64,000 bases of DNA from Rhododendron vialii (lineage: Eukaryota; Streptophyta; Magnoliopsida; Ericales; Ericaceae). Both the position numbers and the translations under genes were made by a program. How positions within the stretch are numbered: position 1 is the first letter of the stretch; each line of letters opens with the position of its first letter. The stretch is from positions 6,304,001 through 6,368,000 of the forward strand of contig NC_080569.1 in assembly GCF_030253575.1 (NCBI RefSeq), in the 5' to 3' direction. The notes below the pieces were generated by a model. It was not told where the DNA came from. It did no database searches and worked only from the letters and a program-made list of their open reading frames with translations. This document shows positions 26,990 through 37,872 of the stretch, piece after piece.

Positions 26990-29900
26990 GGGAATGAGCT
27001 GTAACAGATGGCTCATCTATTTGACTCAGCTTGGACCTCAGCTTGAGCTGTGGAGCAAAAGCTTGAGTTGTGTTGAACTGAGTTGGTTATCAGCCTCCCG
27101 CAAGCTGATGGGGGCACTTGTGCAACCAACAGCTTGCCGCGAAGCAGAAAAAAACGATCACTAGTCATAGGTTTAGTAAAAATGTCAGCAACTTGAAAAC
27201 CAAAGGGCACATGCCTAACTTGCAACTGTTTGTGACTGATTTTTTCTCTGACAAAATGGAAGTCCACTTCAACATGTTTGGTACATGTGTGTAACACTGG
27301 ATTGGTAGCCAAGGATATAGCAGAGACATTGACACACCAAATAATAGGAGCTGAAGCAAAACAAGGAACATATAAGTCTTTGAACAGCTGTAAAAGCCAC
27401 ACAACCTCTGTAGCCACATTGGCTAAAGCCTTATACTCTGCTTCGGTAGAAGAACGAGCAACTGTGGCCTGTTTTTTTGTAGACCAAGAAATGAGGTTAG
27501 CCCCAAGATAAACACTGTAACCACCAGTAGATCGGCGATCCAGGGCGTCCCCAGCCCAATCAGCATCAGTGAAAGCAGTAAGAGTACGAGAACTCTTGGT
27601 GAAACATAAACCAAAGTCTAAGGTACCTTTGATATATCTGAGAATCTGTTTGACAGCAGTAAAATGCTTTTCCAGAGGGTAATGCATGTGTTGGCAAACG
27701 GAATTTACAGCAAAAGCAATCTCTGGACGTGTGAGGGTGAGATATTGGAGGGAACCAATATCATGGTCACATTGTGGAAACGACCATTGCTCTTCTTCAA
27801 CAGGCCAATCTTCATATTGGTTTTTGGCTTGAAGCTATTACCACAACTGTGTTCCTAATCAATCGCTTACCTCATTCTTCCCTCAAATTTGATGTTCCTT
27901 TTCATAGACTCTATCATGTTGCTCCAGATTATGTAGCACTTAAACCATTTGGATGCTGTTGCTTTCCTTGGCTTAGGCCTTATTCTTCTAATAAGCTTGA
28001 ATCTAGGTCAACACCCTGTATTTTCTTAGGCTATTGTGCATGTCACGACCCTGACCCGCCCCTTGAGGTTTTAATCATGACAAATGCCAGTGATTTCTCA
28101 CTAAGGTCAAATCACAAATCAAATATCATCTAAGCAAGCGATAATCAAAAGGGACTAAACATAACAGCGGAAGCAAAATACGACTTTTATTGATAACGAA
28201 CTAAAGTCCTACTTAGGTTTTACAAACCAAAAGGTAAACCTCTCAGAGTTGTGCTTACTTACAAACCCAAAAGCTAGCAAACCATATACAAAGCTAAGTG
28301 TCTACAAGCAAGACTTCCTTTCTACAAGTTTCCAACAAAAAAAATATAACACGTCCCAAAAGTAAACATGCCACCACACTGCGCGTTGCTTCCTGAAAGG
28401 TGGAAAAGAAAATCCATAAGCCAAAACTCGTGTGAATGATTAATACTTAACTCACATGTCTTCCATGGATAATGCAAAATAATTTGATAATATTTCAAAA
28501 CAAAGAACTCAAAATCATAAGCCAAATATAATGCATATTCTGCTATTCAAAATTCAAAAGCTACCGGGCGTCCCTAGTAGTGGATAAGCCAGACGTCTAT
28601 GCATTATCCCAAAACACACACCAGCCTCAAACACCCTTGCTAGCCATTAAGCCGTCCCCTAGCAAGACCGGACGTTGGGAATGCCATTAAATAGATTCGC
28701 AAATATTTCACAAATAGGTCCACCTTTCATTGTTATCCATGGAGTACATAATTTATAAAACATGTTCAATTAAGCTTGATAGGGAAAACAAGTTCAAAAC
28801 TATGTGTTTAGGTATTAAATCACTCACCTCGGCTCTACGAACCACCCGAGCTTCTTAAAACAATTAGGCAATAAAAACATGATTAGAAGATGCTAAACAA
28901 GCCTATTTTTATGAACATAAGGTCTTAAGGTAGACATATGAAGTTAAACAACCAATCTCAAGAAATAATTTCAGAATCTGTAATTTTATCAACTTCAACT
29001 TAAAATCTGACTTTGCACAGAAATAACTAAGGTACAAACTCCACATACTTTTTAAGGTTTATGAATCTAGTTTCAAAATCAGAAATCGAATCGAGATTTC
29101 ATCGCTCAAGCTAAAAAATATGACCGTTTTCCTAACATGCGTCTGTGCAGTCAGCACAGTCCGAAACTGCGCGCTGCAAGGTCACGAATTTTTACAGAAT
29201 TCAATACTTTGATTCTGATCCCAAAATTTTTACCATAGATAGAAGACTCATAGAGGAACTCAGTAAAAATCTCATAATTTTTTGAGCTTAGGAACTGCCT
29301 CAAAAAAAATCCACAAAATCAGGGCAGATATGAAATTTCTACTCTGTAGATTTTCAAAAAATTACCTCTTGTTCTTCTTGCGATTTTCAACTCTTAAACC
29401 CGTCCAAATTACTTTTAACTCACATCAAAACCTCACTAATCATGCTCAACCTCATAGATATAGAAGAGCTACTCCAAGAACATCGATTTCATGCATCAAA
29501 ACAAGTTTTAAACACTCAATCCAAGGGATTTCAAGTTAGGCTCTTAAGTTCCTTAAGAATTCAACCTTAAAACTCAAATTCTACTTAAATCAAACATTTA
29601 AAGCATAAATTCAAACCCTAAGATATGAAATTTAACATACAAATCATGGAATCAAGTAAAAGAAACATGTATTACCAAGTTAAATCTTCAATTCCAAGCC
29701 AAGCAAGATTTTTCCCAATTTTTTTCTTTCTCTTCTTCTTCCTCTTTTCCACCGATTCTTTCTCTCTCTCACTCTCTCTCTCTCTCTATGTTTTGATAAG
29801 AACAAAGAAAAAAACGTAGAAGCCCTGTTTTTGTTTTGCTAGGCTTAGGAAAAATTATTGAGTGTGTGTGTTATTTACCAATTTATGTTCCAATTTCATT

Positions 29901-31050
29901 TAGCTAGCAAATTAAGCCCAATAACTCACATATTTAGCCTAAAACACATCACATAATTAACTTAAAACATAATTAAAGACTAGGGATATTACAGTACAAA
30001 AGGTTATCGTTGTTTAGATCTACTTACTCATAGGGTTTATATTTCTAGACATGTAAAGTTTATTGAGCATGACTTTCCTTATCATACTTTCATCTTTACT
30101 TCTCAGCCTGCATCTTCAGTTTCTTCTTCTTCTAATTCTATTCCTCATTTTGTCATTCCCTATACTTTTCCCATCTCTATAGCAGGTCCTTCTCATACTT
30201 CCCCTATCTCACCACCTGCTCCTTTATCTTCATCTCCTCCTTCACCTGTTCTTCCACATGTTGGTCCTTCTTATTCCACTTTGTCCAGTCTTGTTTCCTC
30301 TTCTCCTGCTTCTTCTATTTCTCCCTTGGTTCCTACTCATCTCATGCTTACAAGAGGCAAAAATGGTAATTATGTTCCTAAAATCCCTTTCTCTCTTCTG
30401 ACTCATACTCCTCTTGTTACAGAACCTCTTTCTTTTAAAAAAGCAATTACCTTTCCTAAGTGGAGACATGCTGTGTCTGAAGAATACACTGCTCTTATGT
30501 CACAGGGCACTTGGTCCCTTGTCTCCCCTCCTCCTGATGCTCCAATTATTGGGTGTAAATGGATTTTTAAAATTAAAAGAAATTCTGATGGTTCAGTGGC
30601 TAGATACAAAGCACGGTTAGTGGCTCAAGGTTTTCAGCAAACAGAAGGTATAGATTACACAGAAACATTTAGTCCTGTTGTAAAACAACCTAATGTGAGG
30701 GTGGTTCTGACTTTGGCTTTTTATGTTGGCTAGTCTATTAGACAACTAAATCTTTCAAATGTTTTCCTTCATGGAACTATTCAAGAACAAGTCTATTTCA
30801 GGCAACCTCAGGGTTATGTTAGTTCTGAGTTTCCTACTTATGTCCGTCACCTTCATGAGGCCCTTTATGGTCTTAAACAGGCTCCACGGGCATTGTATGA
30901 TATGCTTTCCAAATGTCTATTGTCTCTTGGTTTTCAGAATAGTCAAGCTGACTCTTCTTTGTTTGTATACCATAAGGACCACGATTTGATCTATATTCTA
31001 GTCTATGTTGATGACATACTTGTCATTGGCAACAATGGCTCTCTTATTAA
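26990..31050. mobile_element. Broken Ty1/Copia LTR retrotransposon fossil
   Basis: Virus-like element remains in two oppositely oriented parts. On the minus strand (27013-27770) lies the end of pol: RNase H with TDADWAG and SSTEAEYKAL, typical of Copia. On the plus strand (27771-28040 and 29994-31050) lie the integrase C-terminal region and reverse transcriptase, ending at the YVDDILVIG active-site block. The plus part is interrupted by a nested LTR. The element is broken, with several breaks and no complete LTR pair delimited. An inversion, or two separate insertions, would explain the orientation. It appears old and inactive. A MITE half-copy abuts its right end. Confidence 0.9.
28041..29993 (-). 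mobile_element. Solo LTR nested in the Copia fossil
   Basis: A 1,953-bp segment beginning TGTCACGACC and ending ATATTACA, with the TG...CA ends of LTRs. It is flanked by gtgca (28036-28040) and gtaca (29994-29998), a 5-bp target duplication with one difference. It has no coding sequence. The ends resemble long Gypsy-type LTRs; reading from the right, the end GGTCGTGACA suggests minus orientation, but this is uncertain. It is best read as a solo LTR left by recombination, younger than the Copia copy it sits in. Confidence 0.82.
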
Positions 31051-31195
31051 GAAATAAAGTAATAATTGAAAAGATGGGTAATGAGTAGAGAGAAATGAAA
31101 GTAATAATTAGAGAAATATGGTACTGATTGGAGAGAGTAATAGGATAATAATTAGAAAATAAAACTAAAACAAAGTTAAAATGCAAAACGAACAT
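31050..31195. mobile_element. Half-copy of the CCGTTCGTTTT MITE family
   Basis: Sequence of aataattgaaaagatgggta type ending in gcaaaacgaacat matches the right part of the MITE at 26132-26307. No left end is visible where it meets the Copia fossil. Confidence 0.55.
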
Positions 31196-31224
31196 ATTCT
31201 TTGTTTACCCACTTAGATTTGGTA

Positions 31225-31380
31225 CCCCGAAGTGTTTGTCCCCCATAAGGTAACATGTTCAAATCTCAGGGAAGCCAAACGTATCAAACATTGGAGCTAC
31301 TACAGAGTTTGTCCGGTTATTAACTCCACGGTTCTAGAATTAGTTGAGATGCGTGCAAGCTGACCTGAATATCAGGATAC
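31225..31380 (+). mobile_element. SINE-like fragment
   Basis: Contains a box-B-like catgttcaaatctcagg and the tail phrase aattagttgagatgcgtgca agctgacctgaatat, shared in diverged form at about 18680 and, shorter, at 23180 and 23906. This layout fits a tRNA-derived SINE, but no box A or poly-A tail could be fixed. Confidence 0.4.
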
Positions 31381-31510
31381 CAACATAGTTCGTTATGTAT
31401 TGTTCACAGTTACAAGGAGCAGGTGATGAGAATGAAATTTCATCTCATATCCTTCATAGTCCCATGCTCCCATCTTGTTGTTTTCACTTTTTGTCCATTT
31501 TTCTCTTTTA

Positions 31511-31630
31511 GGCCTTGTTCGTTTGGAGGTTTTGATGGAGGTTTTTAAAAGTAATGAATAGAGAGAGATAGATAGAGAAAATTTATTGAAAACTGTGCGC
31601 AGTAATTTTGAGTCCCAAACGAGCAAGGTC
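31511..31630. mobile_element. Short MITE, CCTTGTTCGTTTGG ends
   Basis: Ends ggccttgttcgtttgg and ccaaacgagcaaggtc are clear inverted repeats around a 120-bp body (gagagagatagatagag). Target duplication not clear. Distantly similar to the element at 26132. Confidence 0.75.
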
Positions 31631-31934
31631 AAATTTATGTTCTCTCTTTCTTCGTATGGAAAACAGATTCAGAATAAATGGGGACCGCTCGGAGATGCTT
31701 GAGGTCAGTTTGGAAGGTTGGAGGCTCGAATTGGCGTTCGATTGAGCGGAGGCCCGAAACCCACTTTGGTTTCTCTCTCTAGAACTCGATGGATGGAGCT
31801 TACAGCTTTCTCTCTCCTTCCTCTCTTCTCCACTGATTGCAGTGGTTGTGGTCTGTTTTTGGAGCTTGGGGGTGGGTATTTATAGGAGGGAAGAGGAGTG
31901 GAGGCCAAGCAAAAATAGGAGAGAGAGAAATTGG

Positions 31935-31976
<42 letters not shown>

Positions 31977-32600
31977 GAGACGGGAGAAGGAGGTGGTCTT
32001 GGTCTACATAGGTGGCTGCATGGGGGAGACCAGTGGGAGGAGTGGCGGCCAAGTTTGTGTGGGGAGGAAGAAAGTGGCGTGAAGAGAGAGAGAGTACAAA
32101 CTCACAATAACTACATAACAAAGTTTAGTTTACAACATCCAAAATCTATATAAGTACATAACAAGGAATGGTGTTCACTACGTCAGGAGACACAATGGTG
32201 TTCAGCTTGTTGTAGTGGATACTTGTTCCCCTGCTTTTGTTCACTTAGTTGAATCTTTTGTTTTTTCTTTTCCTTTTTACGAGTGGGTTTCTCGTCGTCT
32301 CCCTTGTCTGCCTTTGAGTCTTGAATTGGTATATGATTGTCTCAATTCTTACGTGCCAACCTAATTGAAATATTTGAGATGGATTGTGATATCGTTAGCC
32401 TGTCGTTTAAATCTTTGTTTCGCTTTAGTCTTTGCAATACTTATTCAAAGATTGATAAAATTATTTTTGCCATTTAAAAAAAAAAAAAAGTACATACTAA
32501 AATTTAGTTACTCTTAGCTTTGACGCTTACTTGACATCTTCTAGGATGTGTTTCTCTCTATATCTCTCTCTTCACGCTTACTTGACAAAGTTTAGTTACT
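31631..32600. other. Repeat-rich intergenic DNA with a (GA)n microsatellite
   Basis: A (GA)n run lies at 31937-31970; long frames on either strand across it are low-complexity artefacts. At about 32165-32491 the sequence ends in gataaaattatttttgccat plus a long A-run and resembles a LINE-type 3' tail. No gene. Confidence 0.5.
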
Positions 32601-33124
32601 CTTGAATTTAATTATTTCCAATTAAGCACATTCTTGTTGAGTTCTTTGGATCCTTGAATTCCTGTGGTGGTTATATTTTCCATGTTTTGTGCAAACGAAT
32701 GTCATCTGCAATGGTTGCAAGAGTCCAGCTAGACACAATTCTCTCAAAGGAGAATCGACTCTTCTTTCTCAGAAGTGAAAGGGTATTAAATATCTCTATG
32801 TGTGGAAGGAAAGCCGTGGTTAATTATATGTATATAGATATATAAATCTTCTTGAACATGCTCTGATGATTTTTCTAGTTGTGCAAAACCCTTTAACATG
32901 AAATGATACGAGCTAATAGAACACATTATTGCTTTGTAGAAAGTTCGTTATCTTTCCTTTTTTTTCATGTTCTAAATGAGAAAGTAGCGACGTTTTTCCT
33001 TGCTATATATCTTCGTTTGAGGCCTGTGATGAATTTGAACATTTGCCGACATCGTCTGATTGTTCATGACGGAGAATTTGGAACTGTACGTTCTGAGGCC
33101 ACTTGAGTAATTCATTCTCTCATG
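32601..33124 (+). pseudogene. Partial duplicate of the eIF2-beta 3' region (exon 8 plus intron 8)
   Basis: This block matches 36055-36293, then about 36800-36990, then 37470-37563 of the downstream eIF2-beta locus, with the intervening MITE-bearing DNA absent. The exon 8 equivalent (about 32698-32788) still reads tcaaaggagaatcgactctt and keeps the first zinc-finger TGC (gtcatctgcaatggttgc). It has a 4-base addition, and its later cysteine codon is changed, so it cannot encode the domain. It is a non-functional fragment of host origin, copied before the MITEs entered the longer copy or from a copy without them. Confidence 0.85.
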
Positions 33125-33224
33125 TTTAAATTGAGCACTAGTGTGCCACATGGTTTTGCTCAGAATTTGTCTTGAAAATCAACAGAATCGTATTTTGAAA
33201 ATAGATGAAACAATTATGTAACTT

Positions 33225-33590
33225 CGGGGAAACTTGTCCCAATAGTCGAGCGTGAAGTCTAGGGTTCGATTCTTATAGATATGAGGTTAACCCTTGTAGT
33301 AATCTAACAAATACTAATAATATGACATCCTATCGTCTGGCAAAACAAAATAAAAAATACTTACCTCTGTATGTCCATCTCAAATCACTGGGTTTTTTTT
33401 GTCCATCTCAAATCACTGGGTTTTTTTCGAACATTTGTGTCACTCAAACAGTTATCTATATATCACAATTTATAACGTTCTCCATGATTTCAAATTTTGT
33501 TTAAATAAAAGAAAATACAGCTAATTTTTTGAAAAGTCCCAAATTAAAAAAAAAATGACAAGCAGTTTGTGACGAAGGGAGTAATAATGG
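33225..33590. other. Possible SINE box B and decayed Stowaway end
   Basis: ctagggttcgattcttatag at about 33262 looks like a Pol III box B within a SINE-like phrase. A 25-bp direct repeat (gtccatctcaaatcactggg plus T-run) lies at 33374-33427. gtgacgaagggagta near 33570 resembles a degraded Stowaway terminus. Each is weak alone. Confidence 0.3.
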
Positions 33591-33601
33591 GCCTAGGCCC
33601 A
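33588..33601. promoter_or_regulatory. Palindromic site II element upstream of eIF2-beta
   Basis: TGGGCCTAGGCCCA is a perfect 14-bp palindrome made of two opposed TGGGCC site II motifs, 345 bp before the eIF2-beta ATG. Site II elements (TCP-bound) mark promoters of plant translation and growth genes, so this fits the ancestral housekeeping role of the locus. Confidence 0.5.
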
Positions 33602-34536
33602 CAACATAAGATTGGATCTGTCCAGATCGTGTCAAATAACGTAGATAAGCCCAAATTTATAACGTTGGTTCAGTGCCCTAAATACAGCCCTAGCCGTATT
33701 TTAAAGAAGAAGAAAGGGTTACTATAGACGTATACACCGACTGCGTGAGAGACAAATCAACCACATCGTTGGCTGCGGTAGAAGAAAGAGCGACCTCGCG
33801 ATCCACAGGTAACCAACGCTTCATCTGAATTTGTTCTTCCTTCTCTCCCTTTCAATTGATGACGTCTTTTTCTTTTTTTCTTGCTTTCTGGTTTTTTCTA
33901 ATCTTCTGTCCGTTTTGTTTCTTTGTTGAAGGTTTTGATACAATCATGGCTGACGAAGAAAATCCAAGCGAAGTGAAGGAGGAGGTGGTGGCAGATGTAA
34001 GTGTATCTCTGCCGTTTATATGTCATTTAGCGTTAAGTTTCCGCTGTGTTGGATCACGTCTCTGTTTTTGTGCTTAAAATAGCAGAATCGAATTCAAGAC
34101 TGAAGAGCATGAAGGAAAATTTTCTACGTTATTGGTTTCTAAGTTAAAAAGCAAGTAGTTTGAACTTATGATCCCAGTGTGGTTGAATTTTAAGGTATTG
34201 TCTTTGGACTGATTCGGCAATGCAAGTATTTCTCTTTACAAGTAATCACGGAAGAGGCAAAGAAATCATCAAACATTAGGATGGCATCTGATTATGGGCC
34301 ATTTTGAATTTTTTTTTCTTCGCTAACTAAGCGAAGCAAAAGATCTACTGCCCGCTTATTAGATTACGCAAATGTGTCTTGCCGTGTGGCTTCACTGTAA
34401 ATTAGGATACCTCATTAATGCTGATTCTTGTTCATTCTGAATGTTTTAGTTTTTTAATCGATCATCGTACTTTGATACACCCTTGGTTTACAATCTTGTG
34501 GCACTTGACCACTTAGCCACATGGCATTGCTGAGGG

Positions 34537-34600
34537 GATATACCTTGGTTCATGTGTCTCAATACATGTGGATATACCTTGGTTCATGTGTCTCAATATA
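34537..34600. repeat. 33-bp tandem repeat in intron 1 of eIF2-beta
   Basis: gatataccttggttcatgtg tctcaata occurs twice, 33 bases apart. A second small tandem repeat (gcatacgttgttctacatac) sits at about 34758-34808 in the next intron. Both are non-coding. Confidence 0.85.
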
Positions 34601-36293
34601 CGTAATTACATTGCAGATTGCCCATTTGATCCTCCAAAAAAGAAGAAAAGGAAGAAAGTCGTAATTCAAGATCCTGCAGACGATGATGTGGACAAGCTGG
34701 CCGAGAAAACTGAATGTTTGTCAGGTTTATGAACTCCACATAACGATTGAAAAGTTCCTTGCATACGTTGTTCTACATACCATTGGCATACGTTGTTCTA
34801 CATACCATTGTTATTTTGAGTTATATCTTCTTAATCCGACCCAATTCATTACTTTATGCTTGCAGTGTCTGATGGTCTTGAGAGTACCTTCACTGGTTTG
34901 AAAAAGAAGAAGAAAAAACCTAAAAGTCATCATGCTATTTGTTTTGAGCGATAGGATCTTTTTAAAGGTGTTGCTAAAAGTTTTCTGACCCTGGTAAATT
35001 TATTTCAGATGCAGACCGATACCTTGAGCGATGATAAGGAAAATGTAGTAGTAGTAGATGATTTGGATGGTAAGTCTTGCAATCAATAGTTGCAATTAAG
35101 TAGCTGGAATCAACATTTATGGTTGTCTTGTTGGAATGAACTTAAGAGAGAAGCTTCCCTCCACTTTTAGATCATATTGGAGAGGATAAAGAAAGAGAAG
35201 GTATCATCCTGCAACCACAGTTTCAATGGAAAGGGAGCCACAGAGATTATGAATACGAGGAGGTACAATGCCCCACCTTCTCTTCCCTTTAAACAATGCT
35301 TTGGCTACCCGTCGAGTTACCCTAAGTAATCTCCTAGTTCTTAATGTGTGGTTGTATGGATGTGGATCTAATTGCCTTACATCAAAACATGTGCAGCTTA
35401 TGGGCCTCGTTTTCAACATTCTACATGATAATAATCCGGAGCTTACCGGAGATAGATGTAGAACAGTCATGAGGCCGCCACAAGTTCTTCGTGAAGGCAC
35501 AAAGAAAACCATTTTTGCTAACTTAATGGATATCTGCAATACGTATGGCCAAGATCTTTTGGATTTCCTTCTGCATATTCCTCTTCTATTCTATTTTTGA
35601 ACTTCATAATGATGTTGTATGATTAGGTAAAATCTCATTGCGTCAAGGATCTCATCATCTTAGATATCTTTACCTTGTGCTTTTTTGAGTTTTGTTAGGC
35701 AATCAACCTGCACAAATGCATGCTTGTAACTTAGTTCATGAATGTACTTGAAAACTGCTGCTTCTTTTCCAGTTTATGTTTATCCTTTCTAGTAGTTGAC
35801 TGTGTGTCCTTTTTTACTTCTGTCGGTGCTACAGGATGCATAGGCAACCAGAGCATGTCAAGACTTGCTGGCTGAATTGGGGACAAGTGGATCCATTGAT
35901 GGGCTACAAAGATTGGTTGTGAAGGGTAGATTTGCGCCTAAATTTTTTGAGGGAATCTTGCGGAGATATGCCAGTAAGTTCCATCTCTCTGTTACCTGAC
36001 AGTAGGAGTAACTAAGATGACTGCCTAAAGGGGCTAAAAACTGATTGACATTGGCTTGAATTTAATTATTTCTAATTAAGCACATTCCTGTTGAGTTCTT
36101 TGGATCCTTGAATTCTTGTGGTGGTTATATTTTCCATATTTTGTGCAGATGAATATGTCATCAGCAATGGTTGCAAGGGTCCAGACACAATTCTTTCAAA
36201 GGAGAATCGACTCTTCTTTCTCAGATGTGAAAAGGTATTAGTCTTTAAATATCTGTGTGTGGACGGCCGGCCGTGGTTATATATATATATATA

Positions 36294-36686
36294 CGGGATG
36301 GTTCAAGGGACACCCAAAAAAACACCTAAAAAAAAAAACACCCTAAATCTAAATCTCATAGTTCTCGATCAAATTTTTATGATCCGAACCGTTCAATGTG
36401 TGCAGAATGTGATGCAGAATATGATTTTAAGGGTGCCCGCGAGTAATTAGCAAAAAAATAACCGGGAAAGGCTTGATTTGAGCAGTTTTTATTTGAACCG
36501 TTCAATAAAAAACTGTTTGAAACTGTTCGGATCAAGCCCTTCCCGGTCATTTTTTTTGCTGATTTCTCACGGGTATCCTTAAAATCACGTTCTGATCACA
36601 TTGAGTGGCTCGGATCATCAAAATTTGATCGGGAACTATGAGGTATTTTTTTAGGTGTTTTTTTAGGTGTCTCCGGAACCGTCCCG
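36294..36686. mobile_element. 393-bp foldback MITE inside a (TA)n tract in intron 8 of eIF2-beta
   Basis: Long imperfect inverted repeats: the left end cgggatggttcaagggacac and the right end, read in reverse complement, cgggacggttccggagacac. Pairing continues through ttcaataaaaaactgtttga at the centre. TATATATA lies on both sides, as in Micron-type elements that sit in TA microsatellites. A second partial left arm of the same family follows at about 36755-36805. The upstream partial duplicate at 32.85 kb lacks both. Confidence 0.88.
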
Positions 36687-36710
36687 ATATATATATATAT
36701 ATATATATAT

Positions 36711-36756
<46 letters not shown>
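36687..36756. repeat. Microsatellite (TA)n-(AG)n
   Basis: About 24 bases of TA followed by about 45 bases of AG, between the complete MITE and the partial arm of the same family. Confidence 0.95.
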
Positions 36757-36759
<3 letters not shown>

Positions 36760-37085
36760 GTTCCGGGGACGTCTATAAAAACATCTATCTAAAAAAACAA
36801 ACACCTTCTTGAACATGCTCTGATGGTTTTTCTCGTCGTGCAAAATCCTTTAACATGAGACGATACGAGCTTACAGAACACAATATTGCTTTTGTAGAAA
36901 GTTCATTATCTTCCCTTTTTTCATGCTCTGAATGAGGAAGTAGTGATGTTTTTCCCTGCTACGTATCTTCGTCTGTGGCCTATGATGTTCAAGTTTTTGC
37001 CTACATTGTCTGATTCTATTATCGATGAAGAGGAATCTAAAGCTATTCTGAGGCCCGTATTTCATAGTTAGTCTCCTGCATTCAG

Positions 37086-37229
37086 TGTTCTAAAATAAGG
37101 AATTAATTGCCGATTAAATTAATCACTGGTGGGGCCTATCCGATTAGGTCTATCTAACGATTAATCGTTGATTACTAATTAATATGCGCAGATTAATCAC
37201 TCGACTAGCGGCTAACGATTTTTAGAACA
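37086..37229. mobile_element. 144-bp MITE with TGTTCTAAAA ends
   Basis: Ends tgttctaaaa and tttttagaaca are inverted repeats; the interior has several gattaatc/gattaat words. It lies in intron 8 of the eIF2-beta locus and is missing from the partial duplicate at 32.6-33.1 kb. Confidence 0.7.
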
Positions 37230-37260
37230 TTGCTTGCATTGGAATCAAGAAAGTTAAGAC

Positions 37261-37422
37261 AATGCAAAAAGTTTTACTTCGTCCTTAAATTGTGAAACGT
37301 ACCTATTTTGTACTTAAACTATTGGATTTCAACTTAAAAGGTCTGATCGTTATGGGACCTCACATATCTGATGGAAACTGTCCATAGTTTCAAGGACGAA
37401 GTAAAAACTCTTTGCACTTGGG
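37261..37422. mobile_element. MITE with 25-bp inverted ends (GCAAAAAGTTTTACTTCGTCC)
   Basis: gcaaaaagttttacttcgtc at the left and gacgaagtaaaaactctttgc at the right are near-perfect inverted repeats around a 110-bp centre. Intron 8 of the eIF2-beta locus; absent from the upstream partial duplicate. Confidence 0.85.
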
Positions 37423-37872
37423 GAGAATAACAAAATTACCCCTATTTTTTAACTCCTGTGTAACTTTGAGGCCTATGATGGATTTGAACATTTGCCTACA
37501 TTGTCCGATTTTTCATGATGGAGAATTTGAAACTGTTCTGAGGCCTCTTGGGTACTTCTCTCATTTATAATGGAATCGAACGAAAGAAAAGTTCTTTTCA
37601 TAAATATAGAAAAAAACAGTTGCTTCCTTGTGTGTCTGATCTGCTTGGATTTTGGTATGTCTGTACTTGGTTCATTTGTTTCATCTGTCAACCGATCATT
37701 GGGTTTCTGTCCGTATGCTGGTACAAAGAACAAGTTATTACTTTGCGGCCTATGCTGGCAAATTAACCGACATTTGATTTTTGTGCTGTTGTAGTGTGGC
37801 TCTGGGCGATCTGTTGCTCCAATCAAAGCTGGTTTTGTAGCCCGTGTTGGCCGTCAGAAGACTGGAACATAA

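Larger units (their letters stand above)
33946..37872 (+). pseudogene. eIF2-beta (translation initiation factor 2 beta) gene, probably a pseudogene
   Basis: Nine coding exons are traceable: 33946-33996, 34617-34724, 34866-34921, 35009-35069, 35171-35262, 35397-35542, 35835-35973, 36149-36234, 37795-37872. They match plant eIF2-beta: MADEENPSEVKEE, poly-Lys blocks, MRPPQVLREGTKKT, KGRFAP, TILSKENRLFFLRCEK, RSVAPIKAGFVARV. Lesions: exon 2 lacks one base near its start (GCCCATTTGAT where GCCCCATTTGAT keeps frame); the donor after exon 3 reads AAAAGT instead of GTAAGT; exon 7 is about four bases short after HVKT; the first zinc-finger cysteine is Ser (VISNGC). Introns are retained, so this is a decayed duplicate rather than a processed copy. 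A leader intron (donor after 33808) is also visible. The intact protein is the GTP/tRNAi-binding eIF2 subunit. Several sequence errors could mimic this, but four independent defects make decay likelier. Confidence 0.85.

Noticed and set aside
31705-32121. 138-codon minus-strand frame
   Set aside because: Runs through a (GA)n microsatellite and is mostly a Ser-Leu repeat artefact; no domain.
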